Positions 1 through 9,933 of a DNA stretch of 64,000 bases are shown here, one piece after another (position 1 is the stretch's first letter; every line of letters begins with the position of its first letter). The DNA is from Bacteroidota bacterium. Lineage in GTDB: Bacteria; Bacteroidota; Bacteroidia; Bacteroidales; F082. The stretch is taken from assembly GCA_018830105.1 (NCBI GenBank), contig JAHJTC010000004.1, positions 186,001-250,000 on the forward strand, in the 5' to 3' direction. Under the pieces are notes generated by a model. That model ran no database searches, was not told the DNA's origin, and was given only the letters and a program-made list of their open reading frames with translations. A program made the translations under genes and the position numbers.

Positions 1-483
1 CAAGTATTCCGAAAACTCATCTTCTGTTTTCGATGGACGGCCGGATTTCTTTCCGGTTTCCTGAATTTTGTCGTCATCAAACAAAATCCCGGCTTCCGAC
101 AACACGCTTTCGTAGGTATAAATTGGACATTGAAATCGAATTGCCAGTGCCACTGCATCAGATGTTCTGGCGTCGATTTCGCTTACAGTATTATTGTTTT
201 CACACACAAGAATAGCGTGAAATACGCCAGCTTCAAATTTGTTGATAATTATTTCCTTAAGGTGGATATGGTAGAAGTCAGCAAAATTTTTGAACAAGTC
301 ATGCGTCATGGGGCGCAAGGGTTGCATTTTTTCCATTCCTAATGCAATCGATTGCGCCTCAAATGTACCTATAATGATAGGCAGTTTTCGTTGTCCTTTT
401 AGCTCTCCAAGGATAAGGGCATAAGCGCCGCTTTGTGACTGACTATAGGACATTCCCGTAATTTCCATACTGATTTTTTCCAT
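1..483 (-). CDS. Bifunctional nuclease (BFN/DUF151) domain protein, 3' end outside window
   Basis: The minus strand reads open from an ATG at 483 to base 1, giving 161 residues with no stop, so the C-terminus lies outside the window. The protein starts MEKISMEITG and contains the conserved BFN/DUF151 blocks: a YALILGE strand, LPIIIGTFEAQSIAL, the THDLFKNF helix, and EIDARTSDAVALA followed by CPIYTYESVL. The BFN family includes proteins described as having DNase and RNase activity; in Bacteroidota they are usually small cytosolic proteins of about 180-200 residues, so most of this one is present. It is divergent from hppA with about 236 bp between the starts. Its cellular role is not established from sequence. 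Confidence 0.85.
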   Translation of the reverse strand, partial: MEKISMEITGMSYSQSQSGAYALILGELKGQRKLPIIIGTFEAQSIALGMEKMQPLRPMTHDLFKNFADFYHIHLKEIIINKFEAGVFHAILVCENNNTVSEIDARTSDAVALAIRFQCPIYTYESVLSEAGILFDDDKIQETGKKSGRPSKTEDEFSEYL

Positions 484-615
484 GCTTTTTGCCTATTTTT
501 AAAGAGGGATAAATATAGGCATAATTTTGAAGAAGGGAATAGACTTTGAGATTAGTTGTTGGCATTTTTTCAACAATGCAAGTTAATTTTTTTTTGGCTA
601 ATGATCAATTAATTC

Positions 616-646
616 TTTGAATAATCCATACAAGATAGTATTTTTG
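616..646 (+). promoter_or_regulatory. Bacteroidota-type promoter for hppA
   Basis: TTTG at 616-619 and TATTTTTG at 639-646 are separated by 19 bases. This matches the Bacteroides -33 TTTG / -7 TAnnTTTG consensus. It would give a leader of about 70 nt before the hppA ATG at 720. Confidence 0.6.
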
Positions 647-719
647 CGGCGTTTGAAGCTATTAATTAATTTTCAACTGACAAAATCACAAACTCAACTC
701 ACCTTACCAATTTAATTTT

Positions 720-3014
720 ATGAATCAATTAGTCTGGTTTATTCCGATTGCAGGTTTACTTGGTATAATCTTTATGATGTTCAAAATCAAATGGATAGAT
801 CGCCAGGAAGCAGGCACAGAAAAAATGCAACGGATTGCGGGATACATTGCCAAAGGGGCAATGGCCTTTCTTAGAGCAGAGTATCGGATACTGGCAATAT
901 TCGTTATTGCAGTTTCCGTTTTGCTGTTTGCAAAAAGTTACAATGAAGAAACTTCTAATGGTTTCATCGTAATTTCCTTTATTACTGGTGCAGTGCTTTC
1001 GGCACTGGCAGGATATATAGGAATGCGTGTTGCCACCAAAGCCAATGTTAGAACAGCTCATGCTGCCCGATCTTCATTGAATGAGGCTTTAAAGGTTGCC
1101 TTTAACGGCGGAAGCGTTATGGGAATCGGAGTAGTTACACTTGGCCTACTGGGACTTAGTTTATTGTTTATACTGTTTAACAACATCATTGGGCAAAGCT
1201 GGTCGCTTGAGGTGGTGCTCAATGTGCTGTCTGCTTTTTCGCTGGGAGCATCTTCAATAGCACTCTTTGCGCGTGTGGGCGGTGGAATTTATACCAAGGC
1301 TGCTGATGTAGGAGCAGATCTGGTAGGTAAAGTCGAAGCCGGAATCCCGGAAGATCATTACCTTAATCCTGCTACTATTGCCGATAATGTAGGAGATAAT
1401 GTGGGTGATGTTGCCGGAATGGGCGCCGATTTATTCGAGTCGTTTGTGGGATCAATAATTGCTTCCATGGTGTTGGGAGCGGCTTATACAATGTCGCCAC
1501 AGATTTCCGGCTATTTTGAGCTAGGACCGGTTATCCTGCCTTTAGCAATTGCTTCACTGGGTATTATCACCAGTATGGTGGGCACTTTCTTTGTGCGTGT
1601 TAGTGGAAAAGGCAGTCCACAAGCCGCTTTAAATAAAGGAGAATTTATTGCCACAGGACTGATGCTGGTAATTTCTTATTTCCTGATTGAGTTTATGTTG
1701 CCCGAAACCTGGAACTATTACCGGGCAGATGGTTCTGTGATCGCCATGACCTCAATTGGCGTGTTTTGGGCTACAATTGTCGGCCTGGCCATTGGAACTG
1801 CTATCGGCAAGATAACGGAGTATTACACCGGAACAGGCACAAAACCTGTTCGTTCAATCGTTGAACAGTCGCGCACTGGTGCTGCCACCAATATCATTGC
1901 CGGCCTTGAAGTGGGTATGAAATCAACGGCATATCCCATTTTGGGTCTGGGAATCGCTATCATTCTGGCTTATCATTTTGCAGGTCTCTACGGAATTGCT
2001 ATCGCTGCCGTTGCCATGCTTGCAAATACCGGAATTCAGCTTGCTGTTGATGCCTATGGACCAATTGCCGATAATGCCGGTGGTATTGCCCAGATGAGTG
2101 AATTGCCTAAAGAGGTACGCAAAAGAACAGATAAGCTTGATGCTGTGGGTAATACAACAGCTGCTATCGGAAAGGGTTTTGCAATTGCATCGGCTACGCT
2201 AACGGCCTTAGCCTTGTTCTCTGCATTTATGACTCAGGCAAATATCGTTACAATCGATATTTCTAAACCTATTATTATGGCAGGGCTTTTAGTGGGCGCC
2301 ATGCTGCCTTATTTGTTTTCGTCTATGGCTATGGGAGCTGTTGGGCGCGCTGCCAGAAAAATGATTACCGAAGTGCGACGTCAGTTTTTGGAAATCCCGG
2401 CACTGACCAAAGCATTGGCTGTTATGAAGAAGTATGATGGCAATATGGACAAGCTGTCCAGCGATGAAACCCAAATTATGCAAGATGCTGAACATGCAGC
2501 GGAATATGAAAAATGCGTAGCTATCTCTACCGATGCTTCCTTAAAAGAAATGGTTTTACCTGGTTTGTTGGCTATTGCTGCTCCTGCCCTGGTAGGTTTT
2601 GCTGGTGGAGCCGAAATGCTCGGCGGACTATTGGCCGGTGTAACAGCAAGTGGTGTTTTACTGGCTATATTTCAATCCAATGCCGGAGGCGCCTGGGATA
2701 ATGCTAAAAAAATGGTAGAGGAAGGCATTGTGATTGATGGTGTTGAGCATGGAAAAGGAAGCGAATCGCATAAAGCTGCTGTTGTCGGTGATACCGTTGG
2801 CGATCCTTTCAAAGATACCAGTGGCCCTTCCCTAAATATTTTATTAAAACTGATGTCAGTAGTGGCGCTTGTGATTGCACCCTCAATCGCTGTTGAAATC
2901 GATAAATCTATTGATATAGAACAAGCTATAAAATCCAAGGCTGCCCTGGATGCAGCCCAAGAACAAGCACTGGATGAAAAAGTTACCGCAAACTGGTACG
3001 ATTTCATGAAATAG
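720..3014 (+). CDS. hppA: Membrane-bound ion-pumping pyrophosphatase (K+-dependent type)
   Basis: This 764-residue polytopic inner-membrane protein hydrolyses pyrophosphate and uses the energy to pump H+ and/or Na+. The family motifs are intact: [18 protein letters not shown], then the DNVGDNVGD loop (about residues 220-235), [11 protein letters not shown], and a C-terminal [15 protein letters not shown] block, which carry the Asp/Lys residues that coordinate Mg-PPi. The K+-dependence segment reads [10 protein letters not shown]: Ala481 and Gly484 sit where K+-independent pumps have Lys and Thr, so this should be a K+-dependent enzyme, a class in which Na+ pumping is common. Whether it moves Na+, H+ or both is not decided here. 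It is monocistronic, with its own promoter and a terminator just downstream. Confidence 0.97.
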   Translation: MNQLVWFIPIAGLLGIIFMMFKIKWIDRQEAGTEKMQRIAGYIAKGAMAFLRAEYRILAIFVIAVSVLLFAKSYNEETSNGFIVISFITGAVLSALAGYIGMRVATKANVRTAHAARSSLNEALKVAFNGGSVMGIGVVTLGLLGLSLLFILFNNIIGQSWSLEVVLNVLSAFSLGASSIALFARVGGGIYTKAADVGADLVGKVEAGIPEDHYLNPATIADNVGDNVGDVAGMGADLFESFVGSIIASMVLGAAYTMSPQISGYFELGPVILPLAIASLGIITSMVGTFFVRVSGKGSPQAALNKGEFIATGLMLVISYFLIEFMLPETWNYYRADGSVIAMTSIGVFWATIVGLAIGTAIGKITEYYTGTGTKPVRSIVEQSRTGAATNIIAGLEVGMKSTAYPILGLGIAIILAYHFAGLYGIAIAAVAMLANTGIQLAVDAYGPIADNAGGIAQMSELPKEVRKRTDKLDAVGNTTAAIGKGFAIASATLTALALFSAFMTQANIVTIDISKPIIMAGLLVGAMLPYLFSSMAMGAVGRAARKMITEVRRQFLEIPALTKALAVMKKYDGNMDKLSSDETQIMQDAEHAAEYEKCVAISTDASLKEMVLPGLLAIAAPALVGFAGGAEMLGGLLAGVTASGVLLAIFQSNAGGAWDNAKKMVEEGIVIDGVEHGKGSESHKAAVVGDTVGDPFKDTSGPSLNILLKLMSVVALVIAPSIAVEIDKSIDIEQAIKSKAALDAAQEQALDEKVTANWYDFMK

Positions 3015-3040
3015 AATTTTCATTACGCACAATTAGTACA

Positions 3041-3070
3041 GGGAGTTTCAGAAATGGGACTCCCTTTTTT
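3041..3070 (+). terminator. Rho-independent terminator of hppA
   Basis: GGGAGT (3041-3046) pairs with ACTCCC (3059-3064) and is followed by a T run, 26 bases after the hppA stop codon. Confidence 0.75.
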
Positions 3071-3194
3071 GATGATTTGCACAAATTCCGGAAATTGTAT
3101 TTTTTAGGAAAAACCATCGAACATCATGGTGTTTTACCTGTTAATTTGTTAACAATATTTCAAGAAAAACAACTAAACTAAGACAAACAATTTC

Positions 3195-3202
3195 TACATT
3201 TG
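3195..3202 (+). promoter_or_regulatory. Candidate -7 box for gcvP
   Basis: TACATTTG is an exact match to TAnnTTTG, about 68 bases before the gcvP ATG. No clear TTTG is seen at the usual upstream spacing, so the call rests on the -7 element alone. Confidence 0.45.
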
Positions 3203-3269
3203 CAACTTCAATTTAACCTGTTAAAAGGTTAATCTTACTACAAATCAAAAAAATTAAAGGCCTATTATT

Positions 3270-6152
3270 ATGATCAGCAACAACTTTTTGCAGCGCCATC
3301 TTGGTCCAAATGATAAAGATATTCAGAAGATGCTGCGAGCCATTGGTTTAGATACTGTTGAACAGCTTATTGACGAAGTAATCCCGGAAAATATCCGACT
3401 CACTGAACCGCTCAACATTGGAGAGGGAATAAATGAATATGAATACCTGCAGCATTTAAAAAAAATTGCTGCTAAGAATAAGCTGTTCAAAAGTTATATT
3501 GGGATGGGTTATTACGACACTATAACACCAGGCGTGATTACCCGCAACGTACTCGAAAATGCTGGCTGGTACACTGCTTACACACCTTATCAGGCCGAAA
3601 TTTCGCAAGGCAGACTGGAAGCTTTACTGAATTTTCAAACCATGGTGAGCGACCTCACCGGGCTGCCGATTGCGAATGCTTCACTTTTAGATGAAGCCAC
3701 TGCTGCTGCTGAAGCTATGATTATGTTTCACAACGCCCGCAGCCGCGCACAGCAAAAAAATGGAGTGAATAAATTCTTTGTCGATAAGGGTGTATTTCCG
3801 CAAACAGCAGATGTTGTAAACACCCGCGCCCTGCCTCTCGGGATAGAAATAGTTGAAGGTGACTTTGATGCTGATAAATTGGATGACAGCTACTTTGGTG
3901 TGCTTTTGCAATACCCTGATCAATTCGGTCAAATAAAAGATTTTCAGCAAGCCGCTGAAATACTAAAAGAAAAGAATATACAGCTTGTTGTCGCTGCTGA
4001 TATACTGAGTCTAGCCTTGTTGACTCCTCCCGGCGAATGGGGGGCAGATGCTGTTGTTGGCTCCACGCAGCGATTTGGCGTTCCCATGGGATTTGGTGGC
4101 CCGCATGCCGGATATTTTGCCACACATGATGCCTACAAAAGAACAATTCCAGGCCGCATTATCGGAATCTCCAAGGATGCAAAGGGAAATCCTGCCTTGC
4201 GTATGGCGTTGCAAACCCGCGAACAGCACATCAAACGTGAAAGGGCAACCTCTAATATTTGCACAGCGCAGGCCTTATTGGCTTCTATGGCTGCTTTTTA
4301 TGCGATTTATCATGGTGCAGAGGGTATCAGAAAAATCGCCCGTCATATTCATATCCTGGCCAATGTTTTGGAGCGGGAAATGAAAAATATTGGCGTAAAG
4401 CAGCTTAATACAGCTTATTTTGATACGCTAAGATTCGTGTTGCCCGAAAATGTAACGATGGGAAAACTGATTCAGCTGACCCATGAAAATGAGCAGAATT
4501 TCCGTATAATCAATGAGAAAGAATTTGGAATCAGTCTGGACGAAACAACAAGCCTTGATGATGTGAATAAAATTGTTAAGGTATTGTGCCAACTCACAGA
4601 TCAAAAGCATACTGCCTATGTATGCGATCCTTCGGAATGTGAGCAGATGAGTGCTATTCCACTCGCATTTATGCGCCGAAGCGATTACCTTACACATGAA
4701 GTATTTAATCGCTATCAGTCTGAAACGGAACTCATGCGGTATCTGAAAAAACTTGAAAACAGAGATTTGGCACTCAACAGAAGTATGATACCCTTGGGTT
4801 CGTGCACTATGAAATTAAATGCTGCTGCTGAATTGTTTTCATTAAGCTGGCCCGAATTTGCACAATTACATCCTTTTGTTCCTGTCGAGCAGGCTGCAGG
4901 TTATATGGAGCTTATTGAAATTTTAGGAAAAGATTTATGCAATATTACCGGATTTGAAGCGATGTCGTTCCAGCCAAATTCCGGCGCAAGTGGCGAATAT
5001 ACAGGCTTATTGGTCATTAGAGCATACCTTGATTCCATTGGCGAATCACAACGTAATGTTTGTTTAATTCCTTCTTCAGCACATGGCACTAATCCTGCAA
5101 GTGCAGTAATGGCCGGCATGGAGGTGTTGGTGGTAAAATGTGATGAAAAGGGAAATATCGACCTGAATGATCTGCGCGAAAAAGCTGAGAAACATAAAGA
5201 AAAACTTGCTGCAATAATGGTTACCTATCCATCAACGCATGGCGTTTATGAATCCGGAATCCGGCAAATTATTGACATTGTGCATGATAATGGCGGCCAG
5301 GTTTATATGGACGGAGCCAATATGAATGCACAGGTTGGCCTGACTAGTCCCGGCTTAATAGGCGCTGATGTTTGTCACCTAAATCTGCATAAAACTTTTG
5401 CTATACCGCATGGTGGAGGCGGCCCCGGCGTAGGACCTATTGGTGTTGCTGCACATCTTTCACCATTTTTGCCCGGTCATAACCTCATCAAAACAGGAGG
5501 CGAAAAAGCGATTACAGCAGTTTCGGCTGCTCCATTTGGTAGTGCCATGATTTTACCGATCTCTTATGGGTATATCAAAATGCTGGGAGCTGATGGTCTT
5601 AAACGGTCAACTGAAATTGCTATTCTCAGTGCTAACTATCTGAAAGTTAAACTACAGGATCACTTTCCGATTCTCTATACCGGAAACAATGGTCATGTAG
5701 CTCATGAAATGATCCTTGACTTAAATCAGTTTAGCAAAACAGCCGACCTAACAGTCACCGATGTGGCCAAACGATTGATGGATTATGGATTCCATGCACC
5801 AACAGTTGCTTTTCCTGTTCATGGCACCCTGATGGTTGAACCCACCGAAAGTGAGCCATTGGCTGAGTTGGACAGATTTGTGGATGCCATGGTGTCTATT
5901 CGGAACGAAATAAAAAGTATTGAAACAGCTGAGACAGAAAAAGGAAACAATGTGGTTTCAAACGCGCCCTACACAGCAGAAATGTTGATCGCCTCAGCAT
6001 GGGATTACCCGTTTAGCAGAGAAACAGCTGCATTTCCAATGAAATCGGATTTGGCAGATAAATATTTTCCTCCGGTTACCCGCATTGATGACGCCTATGG
6101 CGATAGAAACCTCGTTTGCACTTGTGCTCCTATTGAGGATTATATGGATTAA
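3270..6152 (+). CDS. gcvP: Glycine dehydrogenase (decarboxylating), P-protein
   Basis: This is the full-length, single-chain 960-residue P-protein of the glycine cleavage system. It decarboxylates glycine through PLP and transfers the aminomethyl group to the lipoyl H-protein. Both homologous halves are fused: an N-terminal half with YTPYQAEISQGRLEALLNFQ and ICTAQALLA, and a catalytic C-terminal half with PLGSCTMKLN, SSAHGTNPASA and the PLP-lysine motif NLHKTFAIPHGGGGPG, Lys708. The other gcv genes (T, H) are not adjacent, so the system is scattered in this genome, as is common in Bacteroidota. The ORF starts at ATG 3270, and the first residues (MISNNFLQRHLGP) match the typical P-protein N-terminus. 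Confidence 0.98.
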   Translation: MISNNFLQRHLGPNDKDIQKMLRAIGLDTVEQLIDEVIPENIRLTEPLNIGEGINEYEYLQHLKKIAAKNKLFKSYIGMGYYDTITPGVITRNVLENAGWYTAYTPYQAEISQGRLEALLNFQTMVSDLTGLPIANASLLDEATAAAEAMIMFHNARSRAQQKNGVNKFFVDKGVFPQTADVVNTRALPLGIEIVEGDFDADKLDDSYFGVLLQYPDQFGQIKDFQQAAEILKEKNIQLVVAADILSLALLTPPGEWGADAVVGSTQRFGVPMGFGGPHAGYFATHDAYKRTIPGRIIGISKDAKGNPALRMALQTREQHIKRERATSNICTAQALLASMAAFYAIYHGAEGIRKIARHIHILANVLEREMKNIGVKQLNTAYFDTLRFVLPENVTMGKLIQLTHENEQNFRIINEKEFGISLDETTSLDDVNKIVKVLCQLTDQKHTAYVCDPSECEQMSAIPLAFMRRSDYLTHEVFNRYQSETELMRYLKKLENRDLALNRSMIPLGSCTMKLNAAAELFSLSWPEFAQLHPFVPVEQAAGYMELIEILGKDLCNITGFEAMSFQPNSGASGEYTGLLVIRAYLDSIGESQRNVCLIPSSAHGTNPASAVMAGMEVLVVKCDEKGNIDLNDLREKAEKHKEKLAAIMVTYPSTHGVYESGIRQIIDIVHDNGGQVYMDGANMNAQVGLTSPGLIGADVCHLNLHKTFAIPHGGGGPGVGPIGVAAHLSPFLPGHNLIKTGGEKAITAVSAAPFGSAMILPISYGYIKMLGADGLKRSTEIAILSANYLKVKLQDHFPILYTGNNGHVAHEMILDLNQFSKTADLTVTDVAKRLMDYGFHAPTVAFPVHGTLMVEPTESEPLAELDRFVDAMVSIRNEIKSIETAETEKGNNVVSNAPYTAEMLIASAWDYPFSRETAAFPMKSDLADKYFPPVTRIDDAYGDRNLVCTCAPIEDYMD

Positions 6153-6182
6153 TAGTCAATTTTTTAGGGTTTGACTATAAAA

Positions 6183-6210
6183 AAATGACCGGCCAAAAGC
6201 CGGTCATTTT
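6183..6210. terminator. Bidirectional terminator between gcvP and the gamma-lyase gene
   Basis: AAATGACCGGC pairs with GCCGGTCATTT across a CAAAA loop. A runs on the left and T runs on the right allow it to terminate both the plus-strand gcvP and the minus-strand gene that ends at 6237. Confidence 0.8.
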
Positions 6211-6236
6211 GTTTCTGATACTTTTTAATTCTGAAA

Positions 6237-7427
6237 TTATAAGGCTTGTAAACATTTATTGATGCGCTGCCAGCTACTTTCGATATCATGATCCAAACCC
6301 ACACTAAACCGAACCAGACCTTCTGATAAACCCATTACTTTCTGAATGTCTTCAGGAACTTCCGATGAGGTACTTTTCCCACTGTTGCTGAACAAAGTTT
6401 TAAAATAGCCCAGACTAACAGCGAGGTATCCTACATCTTCCAATTCCATCAATTCCATGAGTTTATTGGCTTTTTCGCTTGTCTCCATATCAATAGCAAT
6501 CATTCCGCCAAAACCAAAATCAGGATGCATCATGCTTTTCATCAAGTCGTGTCCTTTGAAATCTGGCATGCCGGGATAATAAAACTTTAGGCCCACTTCT
6601 TTAAATTTTTGAGCCAGATACATAGCATTATGGCTATGTTGTTTCATGCGGATATGTAAGGTGTGTAAGTTTTTCAATATACTGGAACTCCTGTAGGGGT
6701 CGAGCACAGGGCCAAGCAGCATTGCTGTTCCCGAGTTCACATCGATAAGGCTGTTGATGAATTCGCTGTCAGCGCAGATTGCACCAGCAACACAGTCATT
6801 TTTGCCATTTACAAATTTCGTAAGACTGTAAACAACTACATCAGCGCCAAGCTGAGCAGGCGCAAAAATCATAGGTGTAAAAGTGTTGTCAACAACCAGC
6901 TTCAATTGGTTTGACTTGGCAATTTTCGCCAATTCGGGCACATCACTTATTTGCAACAACGGATTAGTCATTGTCTCCGTATAGATCATTTTGGTGTTTG
7001 GTTTGATCGCTTTTTTTACGGCTTCCAGATCAGTAATGTTAAGAAAAGTTACTTCAATATTGAAGCGGGGAAGCCAGTTTTGCATAAATGCATATGTGCC
7101 GCCATAGGTTGTCATGCTTGAGATAATATGATCGCCGGCCTTACAAATGCCTAATATTGCCGTCGTTATAGCTCCCATGCCGCTGCCGGTAACCCAGCCC
7201 ATTTCTGTACCTTCCATTGCAGCTAAAGCATCTGCCAGGTATTTGTTACTTGGATTCCAGTGTCTTGAATATAAAAAACAGCCTTCAGCATCGCCATGAA
7301 AGGTATCTGTCATGGTTTTTGCCTGCATAAAAGTAAAAGTTGCTGAATCAGTTACCGAAGGATTTACGTCGCCAAATTCGCCAAATTGTTTTAGCTTTTG
7401 GATGTTTGTTGCCGGGTCAAATTTCAT
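6237..7427 (-). CDS. Cys/Met metabolism PLP enzyme (methionine gamma-lyase / cystathionine lyase-like)
   Basis: A 396-residue fold-type I PLP enzyme of the Cys/Met metabolism family, which carries out beta/gamma elimination or replacement on methionine, cystathionine or homocysteine. Visible motifs are the GSGMGAITT phosphate loop, VDNTFTPM (PLP Asp) and the Schiff-base lysine in YSLTKFVNG, Lys204. The usual GH after the active-site lysine reads GK here. In the segment where methionine gamma-lyases have YGC, this protein has YGG, which favours a broader or cystathionine-type lyase. It is divergent from an Lrp/AsnC regulator, an arrangement known for methionine gamma-lyase/regulator pairs. Exact substrate is undecided. 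Confidence 0.85.
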   Translation of the reverse strand: MKFDPATNIQKLKQFGEFGDVNPSVTDSATFTFMQAKTMTDTFHGDAEGCFLYSRHWNPSNKYLADALAAMEGTEMGWVTGSGMGAITTAILGICKAGDHIISSMTTYGGTYAFMQNWLPRFNIEVTFLNITDLEAVKKAIKPNTKMIYTETMTNPLLQISDVPELAKIAKSNQLKLVVDNTFTPMIFAPAQLGADVVVYSLTKFVNGKNDCVAGAICADSEFINSLIDVNSGTAMLLGPVLDPYRSSSILKNLHTLHIRMKQHSHNAMYLAQKFKEVGLKFYYPGMPDFKGHDLMKSMMHPDFGFGGMIAIDMETSEKANKLMELMELEDVGYLAVSLGYFKTLFSNSGKSTSSEVPEDIQKVMGLSEGLVRFSVGLDHDIESSWQRINKCLQAL

Positions 7428-7454
7428 TGCTCTAAATTTTTTTATTTATCGATA

Positions 7455-7462
7455 CAAATTTA
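7455..7462 (-). promoter_or_regulatory. Candidate -7 box for the gamma-lyase gene
   Basis: The minus strand reads TAAATTTG, an exact TAnnTTTG match, 28 bases upstream of the start codon. It lies in the 160-bp divergent region shared with the Lrp-type regulator, which is a likely site for control by that regulator. Confidence 0.5.
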
Positions 7463-7587
7463 TGAATTTGTTGAAAAATATCTGATAAACTTAAGTATTC
7501 TTTCGAAATAGGCCATAATATTTTAATTATATAACTAAAATTGCAAAATATTTAGAATAATGTAAAATTTCTTTAATTTTTAAACGA

Positions 7588-8052
7588 ATGAGCTTTCAAA
7601 TTGATATTTTAGACAAGCGAATTTTGGGGTTGCTAACTGAGAATGCGCGACTTCCTTTTGTAGAAATTGCCCGAAAGTGTCGTGTTTCTGGCGCTGCAAT
7701 TCACCAGCGTGTGGCCCGAATGATTGAAGCTGGTGTAATCTCCGGGTCACAATTCAGGCTGAGTCCCAAGGGTCTTGGGCTATTGACCTGTGCTTTTATA
7801 GGAATACAGGTTAATCTGGTTGCAAACAGCACCCACAATGAAGTTTTTGAGAAAATTCAGCAAATTCCTGAGATTGTTGAGTGCCATCATATTAGCGGAA
7901 AATATTCTTTGCTGGTTAAAATTTACACCAGAAATAATGAACATCTGAAAAAAATTATTGTCGAAAAAATTCAATCCATTCCTGAAATTACTTTTACCGA
8001 GACTTTTATATCTCTGGAAGCCGGTTTCGAGCGATCGCTTCCACTTTTGTGA
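7588..8052 (+). CDS. Lrp/AsnC family transcriptional regulator
   Basis: A 154-residue Lrp/AsnC regulator. The N-terminal winged helix-turn-helix is clear (DILDKRILGLLTENARLPF, then EIARKCRVSGAAIHQRVARM at about residues 27-46), followed by the alpha/beta RAM effector domain (about 70-150), which binds amino acids and forms octamers in this family. In the first HTH segment, LPFVEIA replaces the common RxSxxELA. Divergence from the Cys/Met gamma-lyase gene suggests it senses methionine or another sulfur amino acid and controls that gene; this is inference from position. No downstream co-directional partner is obviously linked, although a membrane protein starts 60 bp later. Confidence 0.92.
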   Translation: MSFQIDILDKRILGLLTENARLPFVEIARKCRVSGAAIHQRVARMIEAGVISGSQFRLSPKGLGLLTCAFIGIQVNLVANSTHNEVFEKIQQIPEIVECHHISGKYSLLVKIYTRNNEHLKKIIVEKIQSIPEITFTETFISLEAGFERSLPLL

Positions 8053-8112
8053 CAATATTCATTTCTTTGATGACAGTATTTCATTAATTTCGCCCATTAT
8101 ATTTTCATAATT

Positions 8113-9933
8113 ATGAGAACATTGGTTGTAAGTGGGATTTTATTGCTTTTTATTGTTGTTCAATTGGTGCAGGGAGTAAATGCAAAACACACTATTGATG
8201 GCGATGGAAGCGGTTATTATGCCTATTTAACAACGGTTTTGCGTTTTAAAACGACCGACTTTAAACAGGTCTTTGAATACGAGAAAACACAACGTGGCCT
8301 GGATTATATGGGGCATTATTTCCATGATTACAACGGGAAAACAGTGAATAAATACTACGCCGGAACAGCTGTGTTAATGCTTCCCTTTTACATCTTGGCA
8401 AGTGCCTATTCGAAGTTGGCCAATATGCCCCTCGATGGATATAATATCATTTATCAATATGCTGCCGCATTAGCTGCGGCTTTCTATCTGGCACTTGGCT
8501 TGTTGCTGGTCAATGCGTTGCTGAAAACTTTTGAGATCACAAAACCAGTTCGGCTGCTTACCATTTTGAGCGTGCTTCTTGGCACGAATTTGTTTTATTA
8601 TGCATTTCTGCATCCGGCACATTCGCATGTGTATTCATTTGCAGCGATAGCCGGCTTTGCCTATGCAGCAAGGGTTTTCATGCTGTCGGGGCGGACAAGG
8701 TATTTTTATTTGATGAGCCTGATGCTTGGCATTGTGGGGCTGATTCGTCCTACAAATTTGCTCCTGGTATTGCTGATTCCATTTTTTGCACCGAATTATC
8801 AGCTGGTTAAACAACGAATTACAGAAATAGTGATCCATCCACTCAAAATACTCTTCGCATTGGTGTTTTTTCTGAGTTTTTTTTCTATTCAAATCGGCTT
8901 CAATCTGATACAAACCGGAGAGTTTATTCTTTACACCTATAAAAATGAAGGGTTTCACTTTTTGCAGCCCGCAACTTTTTCTTTTTTGTTCAGTTACCGT
9001 AAAGGCTTATTTGTATACACACCACTGTTGTTGCTTTTGTTTTCAGGACTTTTGCTGCTATATCGCAGATCGCGCTTCCAATTTTATTGGCTATCAGGCT
9101 TTTTAGTTTTGTTGATTTATATATTGTCATCCTGGTGGAACTGGTTTTTTGGTGATAGTTTTGGCATGAGAGCGATGATTGATTACTATCCGATATTTGC
9201 AATTTTACTCGCTTTTGCCTTTAGCGCTTTCCTGAAAATTAGGGCCGGACAAGTATTTTTAACCGTTTTCCTGCTGTTGGTCGTCCCACTGAACCTGGTT
9301 CAGGCCTATCAATATGAAATTGGTATTCTTCACCCGGATTCGATGAGCAAAGAGAAATATTGGCATGTGTTTTTAAAGACAGATTCGCGCTATAAAAATA
9401 TTCTGGGAAGCCAGCCGGAGCCGGTTTTTAAATCACTGGATTCTTACAAACAACAGAATTTCTTTATGGACATGGAATCCAACTCACCGGTGTGGACTAA
9501 TAATAGTATTCGGTTATCGGGCGAGGCCCATTCGGGCATGTATCTTGCACAGATTGACGAAGCATCGTCTTTCAGCCCAACACTCGTTTTAAACAACACA
9601 CAGTTATTTCCCACATTTGGACCGATGTATGTTTCGGCGCACCTGATGTTTCGGGAGTTGAATCCCAATGCCGCTGCAAAGGCCCTGATGGTTTATGCAG
9701 CCACAAACAGAAATAACCAGTTGATATTCTATAAAGTACAGAAATTAAAGCAGTTGCCTGATAATATGACCAACTTGTGGCGCTACGCCGACTTTGGGAT
9801 GAAGGTTCCTGAATGGTCCGACGAAGTAGCTCAGGTTAAGATTTATATCTGGAATCCCGAGCCAACTTCATTTCAATTGGACGATTTTGCAGTCAGTATT
9901 TACTACAAAGACAATATTCAAGATGACGAATGA
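8113..9933 (+). CDS. Polytopic membrane protein, putative GT-C-like glycosyltransferase
   Basis: A 606-residue protein with an N-terminal membrane segment, a periplasmic loop, about ten further hydrophobic helices up to residue 400, and a soluble C-terminal domain (about 430-600) rich in beta strands. The first loop contains DGDGSGYYAYL, which resembles the acidic first-loop motif of lipid-linked GT-C glycosyltransferases. That resemblance and the topology are the only basis for the call; no specific family was recognised. The C-terminal part looks like a jelly-roll or carbohydrate-binding-type domain. The 3' end overlaps the DUF5522 gene by 11 bases, so they are probably co-transcribed. An imperfect promoter box (TAATTTCG) lies at 8085-8092. 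Confidence 0.6.
   Translation: MRTLVVSGILLLFIVVQLVQGVNAKHTIDGDGSGYYAYLTTVLRFKTTDFKQVFEYEKTQRGLDYMGHYFHDYNGKTVNKYYAGTAVLMLPFYILASAYSKLANMPLDGYNIIYQYAAALAAAFYLALGLLLVNALLKTFEITKPVRLLTILSVLLGTNLFYYAFLHPAHSHVYSFAAIAGFAYAARVFMLSGRTRYFYLMSLMLGIVGLIRPTNLLLVLLIPFFAPNYQLVKQRITEIVIHPLKILFALVFFLSFFSIQIGFNLIQTGEFILYTYKNEGFHFLQPATFSFLFSYRKGLFVYTPLLLLLFSGLLLLYRRSRFQFYWLSGFLVLLIYILSSWWNWFFGDSFGMRAMIDYYPIFAILLAFAFSAFLKIRAGQVFLTVFLLLVVPLNLVQAYQYEIGILHPDSMSKEKYWHVFLKTDSRYKNILGSQPEPVFKSLDSYKQQNFFMDMESNSPVWTNNSIRLSGEAHSGMYLAQIDEASSFSPTLVLNNTQLFPTFGPMYVSAHLMFRELNPNAAAKALMVYAATNRNNQLIFYKVQKLKQLPDNMTNLWRYADFGMKVPEWSDEVAQVKIYIWNPEPTSFQLDDFAVSIYYKDNIQDDE

Noticed and set aside
3721-4146. 141-codon open frame antisense to gcvP
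   Set aside because: It is fully contained in gcvP, with low-complexity Gln/His-rich sequence typical of a reverse-frame shadow.
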